From RUG100 sp034927505 (GTDB taxonomy: Bacteria; Bacillota; Clostridia; Peptostreptococcales; Anaerovoracaceae): a DNA stretch of 64,000 bases. The notes beneath the pieces are model-generated. The model had not been told where the DNA came from. It searched no databases and worked only from the letters and a program-made list of their open reading frames with translations. Within the stretch, counting starts at the first letter, position 1, and every line of letters begins with the position of its first letter. Location of the stretch: positions 1-64,000 of the forward strand of contig JAYFPY010000008.1 in assembly GCA_034927505.1 (NCBI GenBank). The letters are read 5' to 3'. This document shows positions 60,559 to 64,000 of the stretch, one piece after another. The translations under genes were made by a program, and so were the position numbers.

Positions 60559-63500
60559 CTCTTCACTTGAAATTACTTTCTTTTTTTTTCTGTGCAGAAT
60601 ATCATACATTACCGGTATCACCACCAGGGTCATCAAAGTGGCGTAGAGCAGACCTCCAATGCACACTATGGCAACGGGCTGCATCATTTCAGATCCCGAT
60701 CCGATCCCCATGGCCAGAGGCAGAAGACCAAGCACTGTGGTCAGCGCTGTCATCAGCACCGGCCTTAGTCTTGTGGCTCCGGCTTCGATAATGGCGTCCT
60801 TCTTATCCATCCCGCCCAACCGAAGCTGATTGATATAATCTATCAAAACAATAGCATTGTTCACTATTATCCCCATCAGCATCACAAATCCTATCATAGA
60901 GACTACACTGATGCAGTTCCCCGTGATCAGAAGAGCCAGTATACCTCCCGTGAATGCCAGCGGGACCGTGAACATGACTATGAAAGGAGACAGCAGAGAC
61001 TGGAACTGCGCCACCATTATGAGATATATGAGCAGAAGACCCAGCCCCATCATCAGCAGCAATTGCTTCATTGCATCCATTATAGCCTGGTTCTCTCCTC
61101 CGTATCCCAGTCCGACAGAAGAAGGCAGATCCATTTTATCGACGGTTTTCTCCACCTTGTCGCTCATTTTGGTTGTATTGTACCCGTCATCTATGGCCGC
61201 TGTGACATTTACTGTTCTCTTCTGATTCTTCCTGTTTATCACAGTGAGCGCAGTGTCCTCTGACACAGAAGCCACATCAGCCACCTTGACTTTTACTGTT
61301 TTGCCCGCTGCAGTAGTCACCGACAGTGTCTTGTTCAGCAGCTGATCCTTTGTGATCTTGTTATTGTCCGCGTCCTTCAGCACCACGTCTCTGTCGCTGC
61401 CGCTTACCTTGATCGTTGTCGCCGTTTTTTCAGAAGACAGCTTTGATGAGATCGCCGCGTACAGCTGAGCTGTCGTGAACCCTTTTTCTGCAGCTTTGTT
61501 TTTATCCACTGAAATGCGCAGATCCGGCACAGTATTTTCCCGGCTGTCGGACACATCTGTCAATCCTTTCATGCCCCGCAGCCTGTCTTCTATCTTCGCC
61601 GCCGATTCTTTCAAATCGTCCAGATCATCCGACTCCACATCTATGCTGATGCCGCCGCCGCCCAGAGACGACGAACCGGTTATGTCCATGTCACCGGAAA
61701 CAGTCATTTCCGCGCCGTACTTTTCACCGGCTTTTTTGATTTCCTTTGAAACGGCACTGTTCCTGCCGATCTGATCTTCATCCAAAAGAATATACAGTGT
61801 GGCCTTAGTAAAATCACTGTCGCTGCCGGCAGCGGATACTCCCATGACGGAATTGGCCTCGCTTTCCAGCATTATCCCTACAGTATCCACGCCTTTCATT
61901 TTCTCGATCTTCGTACTCATTTCATCGTATATCTCAAAGCATCTTTCCTGTTTGGTCTCCGCCGGCAGATACATAGATCCTGAGATCTCCTCGCTTGCCA
62001 TCGAAGGCATATACTCAAACCCTTTTGCCATTCCTGCCGTCACCGAACCCGCGAAGAGGACCAGAGCTATTATCAGCACCAGTTTTTTATGTGCCAGCGC
62101 ACTCTTTACGAAAACTCTGTATCTTCCTATAAATCTACTGGCCCTGCTGAGCACGGTGTTCTTGTTGGTCCTGCGGAACAACGCCCGCCCCATTGCCGGC
62201 ACCAGTGTCAACGCTATGAACAGAGAAGCCAGCAGAGAATACGCTATGGTCAGCGCCATATCCACAAATATCTGTCTGGTGATGCCCTCGACGAACACAA
62301 TAGGAATAAACACTGATACAGTAGTCAGTGTGGAAGCAGTAATGGCACCCGCCACCTGAGTGGAGCCTTTGATCGCCGCATCTTTTCGGCTGTACCCAAG
62401 AGACCTGAGCCTGTATATATTTTCTATAACAACGATGGAGTTGTCCACCAGCATGCCCACGCCAACAGCCAGTCCGGCCATGGATATGACATTCAGAGTG
62501 ACTCCCGTAAAATACATCAGCACAAATGCAAAAGTCACACTGATCGGTATGCTGCACGCCGTTATCAAAGTCGGCCTTATGTCCCGCAGGAAAAAGAGGA
62601 GAATGAGAATTGCCAGTATTGCTCCCAGTATCAGATTCTGCAGCACTGAATCGATCACTATTTTTATGTATGAACCCTGATCCGACAAGGTGGTGAACTT
62701 CACTCCATCGTAGTCTTTTTCCAGCTGAGTGAATTTGTCCAGCACATTATTTGCCGCCTCAGTTGTAGAATAATCCGACTGCTTTGTAAAAGTCAGCAGC
62801 ACTCCTTCTTTCCCGTTTATTTTTGCATAGGTGTCTTCCCCGTTGTCCATATATGAGATCGTTGCTACATCCTTCAGCTTTACCGGATCCACGCCGCTGA
62901 TCCCCGTATCCAGCAGTACCAGGTCGGAGATCTGATCCATATCGGTCATCTTGTCGCCGACTGTAACCATCAGATCCTTCCCGTCATCGCTGACATACCC
63001 CGCCGGCATTTCAAAATTCTGAGAAGAAATGATCTGGGATATGCTGTCCATCGTAAGCATGCTGCTGATGTCAGCACTGTCCTCTGCAGTCTTCTTCTGA
63101 GCTTCGGCCTGTGCCTTGGAGCTTTTCAGCTGATCCAACACAGATTTGAGATAAGCATCTGTGCCTGCCAGGCTGCTCATCTGATTGTTCAGATGATCCG
63201 TGGATATGGACATGGCTATATTGAATGTGCTGAGAGCCTTCGCCGCCTCAGTGGAGCTCCCGGAAGCTTTGTTCACATCCACTCCCATTTTTTTCAAGTC
63301 TTTTTTATAAGGCCTCAGCTGTTTGACCACAGCGCTTATCTGCGAATCGACCACAGAAGTATCTGCTCCCGGATCCATCTGCAGAGCAGATTCCCGTCCG
63401 GCCGTGAGAGTCTGCAGGGCTGAAAGTGCCTTGCTGATGACTTCCTTTTTCATCGCCAGTGATTTCTGCGCCTTTTCTATTTCAGACTGTCCATCGGCGA

Positions 63501-64000
63501 CCTTTTTCTCCCCGTCTGAAGCCTTATCCGCCGCCTTGTTTATGCTGCTGACAGAATCGTCCACCTGGCTTCCCGCCGCCTTTTTCAGTTCTTTGTTTTT
63601 CTTGTCTATTTTGTCCTGATCCAGGGTTATATGCACCTTATTTTCCACCATTCCGGCAGCAGAAACAGATGCAACGCCATCCGTCCCCTCCAGTTTTCGC
63701 TGCAGTTCTTCTTCCACCAGCGTAGATGTTCCGCTTACATCCTTCCCCTTGTCAGTCACAGCGGCCACTACAGTCGGCATGATGTCCGGATTCATTTTGA
63801 AGATCACCGGTTTTTCTACGGAATCATCAAAACTGCCGGATACAAGATCTATCTTGTCCCTTATGTCCACAGACACCGTGTTCAGGTCTGTATCATTATT
63901 GAACTCAAGCATTATCATCGAATAATTGTCGTATGACATAGAAGTGATGTTTTTCAGATTTTCCAAAGAAGCCATCTGCTGTTCCATTGGCTGCGAAACG
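60538..64000 (-). CDS. RND-family (AcrB-like) exporter with a large coiled-coil insertion, 5' end outside the window
   Basis: The visible part, about 1153 residues, is an efflux RND permease of the HAE1/AcrB type. It enters the window at VSQPMEQQMASLENLKNITS, which corresponds to the first periplasmic PN1 segment, so the first membrane helix is outside. Later parts include membrane helices with the proton-relay region MAGLAVGVGMLVDNSIVVIENIY, GSTQVAGAITASTLTTVSVFIPIVFVEG, and the second-half equivalents (GFVMLMGIIVNNAIVLIDYINQLR). In the PN2 porter region, residues about 130-310 (counted from the first in-window Met) are a Lys/Gln/Ser-rich helical insertion not present in AcrB. It may form a coiled-coil that spans the wall in place of an outer-membrane channel. 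The substrate is unknown. Confidence 0.9.
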   Translation of the reverse strand, partial: VSQPMEQQMASLENLKNITSMSYDNYSMIMLEFNNDTDLNTVSVDIRDKIDLVSGSFDDSVEKPVIFKMNPDIMPTVVAAVTDKGKDVSGTSTLVEEELQRKLEGTDGVASVSAAGMVENKVHITLDQDKIDKKNKELKKAAGSQVDDSVSSINKAADKASDGEKKVADGQSEIEKAQKSLAMKKEVISKALSALQTLTAGRESALQMDPGADTSVVDSQISAVVKQLRPYKKDLKKMGVDVNKASGSSTEAAKALSTFNIAMSISTDHLNNQMSSLAGTDAYLKSVLDQLKSSKAQAEAQKKTAEDSADISSMLTMDSISQIISSQNFEMPAGYVSDDGKDLMVTVGDKMTDMDQISDLVLLDTGISGVDPVKLKDVATISYMDNGEDTYAKINGKEGVLLTFTKQSDYSTTEAANNVLDKFTQLEKDYDGVKFTTLSDQGSYIKIVIDSVLQNLILGAILAILILLFFLRDIRPTLITACSIPISVTFAFVLMYFTGVTLNVISMAGLAVGVGMLVDNSIVVIENIYRLRSLGYSRKDAAIKGSTQVAGAITASTLTTVSVFIPIVFVEGITRQIFVDMALTIAYSLLASLFIALTLVPAMGRALFRRTNKNTVLSRASRFIGRYRVFVKSALAHKKLVLIIALVLFAGSVTAGMAKGFEYMPSMASEEISGSMYLPAETKQERCFEIYDEMSTKIEKMKGVDTVGIMLESEANSVMGVSAAGSDSDFTKATLYILLDEDQIGRNSAVSKEIKKAGEKYGAEMTVSGDMDITGSSSLGGGGISIDVESDDLDDLKESAAKIEDRLRGMKGLTDVSDSRENTVPDLRISVDKNKAAEKGFTTAQLYAAISSKLSSEKTATTIKVSGSDRDVVLKDADNNKITKDQLLNKTLSVTTAAGKTVKVKVADVASVSEDTALTVINRKNQKRTVNVTAAIDDGYNTTKMSDKVEKTVDKMDLPSSVGLGYGGENQAIMDAMKQLLLMMGLGLLLIYLIMVAQFQSLLSPFIVMFTVPLAFTGGILALLITGNCISVVSMIGFVMLMGIIVNNAIVLIDYINQLRLGGMDKKDAIIEAGATRLRPVLMTALTTVLGLLPLAMGIGSGSEMMQPVAIVCIGGLLYATLMTLVVIPVMYDILHRKKKKVISSEELTSDKA

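Noticed and set aside
1..64000. CRISPR array or rRNA operon
   Set aside because: No regularly spaced repeats and no rRNA sequences were seen on either strand.

Overview
The window looks like chromosomal DNA from an anaerobic Firmicute of class Clostridia. Support for this comes from the phoH-ybeY-cdd-era-recO-glyS-ppdK gene order, single-chain glycyl-tRNA synthetase, pyrophosphate-linked PPDK, RNase J, fused SecDF, and strong AGGAGG-type ribosome binding sites. Family-level placement (for example near Anaerovoracaceae/Mogibacteriaceae) is only an impression. Almost every gene is on the minus strand.

Region 1 (1-10.2 kb) is an AT-rich accessory segment. It holds the 3' end of an IS30-type transposase, a two-gene restriction-modification system whose adenine methyltransferase motifs are divided between two proteins, a small membrane protein, an unrecognised zinc-ribbon protein with a tiny downstream partner, a secreted nuclease, and one unrecognised plus-strand gene. 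Its right edge abuts a CpaF/TadA-type secretion ATPase that has lost its C-terminal end, so the segment probably inserted into or deleted part of a Tad pilus locus.

Region 2 (10.2-20.9 kb) holds membrane and signalling genes: a Na/Pi cotransporter, a PhoP-PhoR two-component pair and a KefB-like antiporter in one operon. This operon is preceded by three evenly spaced PhoP-box hexamers. A CpaE/TadZ-like ATPase follows, then a hybrid histidine kinase interrupted by an in-frame TAG codon.

Region 3 (20.9-30.3 kb) is a conserved housekeeping block: ppdK, glyS, a DUF4342 protein, recO, era, cdd, ybeY and phoH, then yqeY, rpsU and a HIT protein.

Region 4 (30.4-38.6 kb) is an amino-acid transport island. 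Two closely related APC permeases each follow a sigma-54-type promoter of nearly the same sequence. Next to them is an operon of a third permease, a sensor kinase and a sigma-54-dependent response regulator, which is the obvious candidate activator.

Region 5 (38.6-64.0 kb) is a long co-directional run for translation, RNA and cell-envelope functions: mtaB, a CNNM/CBS protein, a U32 tRNA-hydroxylation enzyme, trmR, mltG, efp, an M24 peptidase, ylbF, rnj, leuS, a yqeK-rsfS fused reading frame, nadD, aspS, hisS, an MBL hydrolase, relA, secDF, yajC, tRNA-Leu(CAA), and a 5'-truncated (window edge) RND exporter with a large coiled-coil insertion. No rRNA genes and no CRISPR array were seen.
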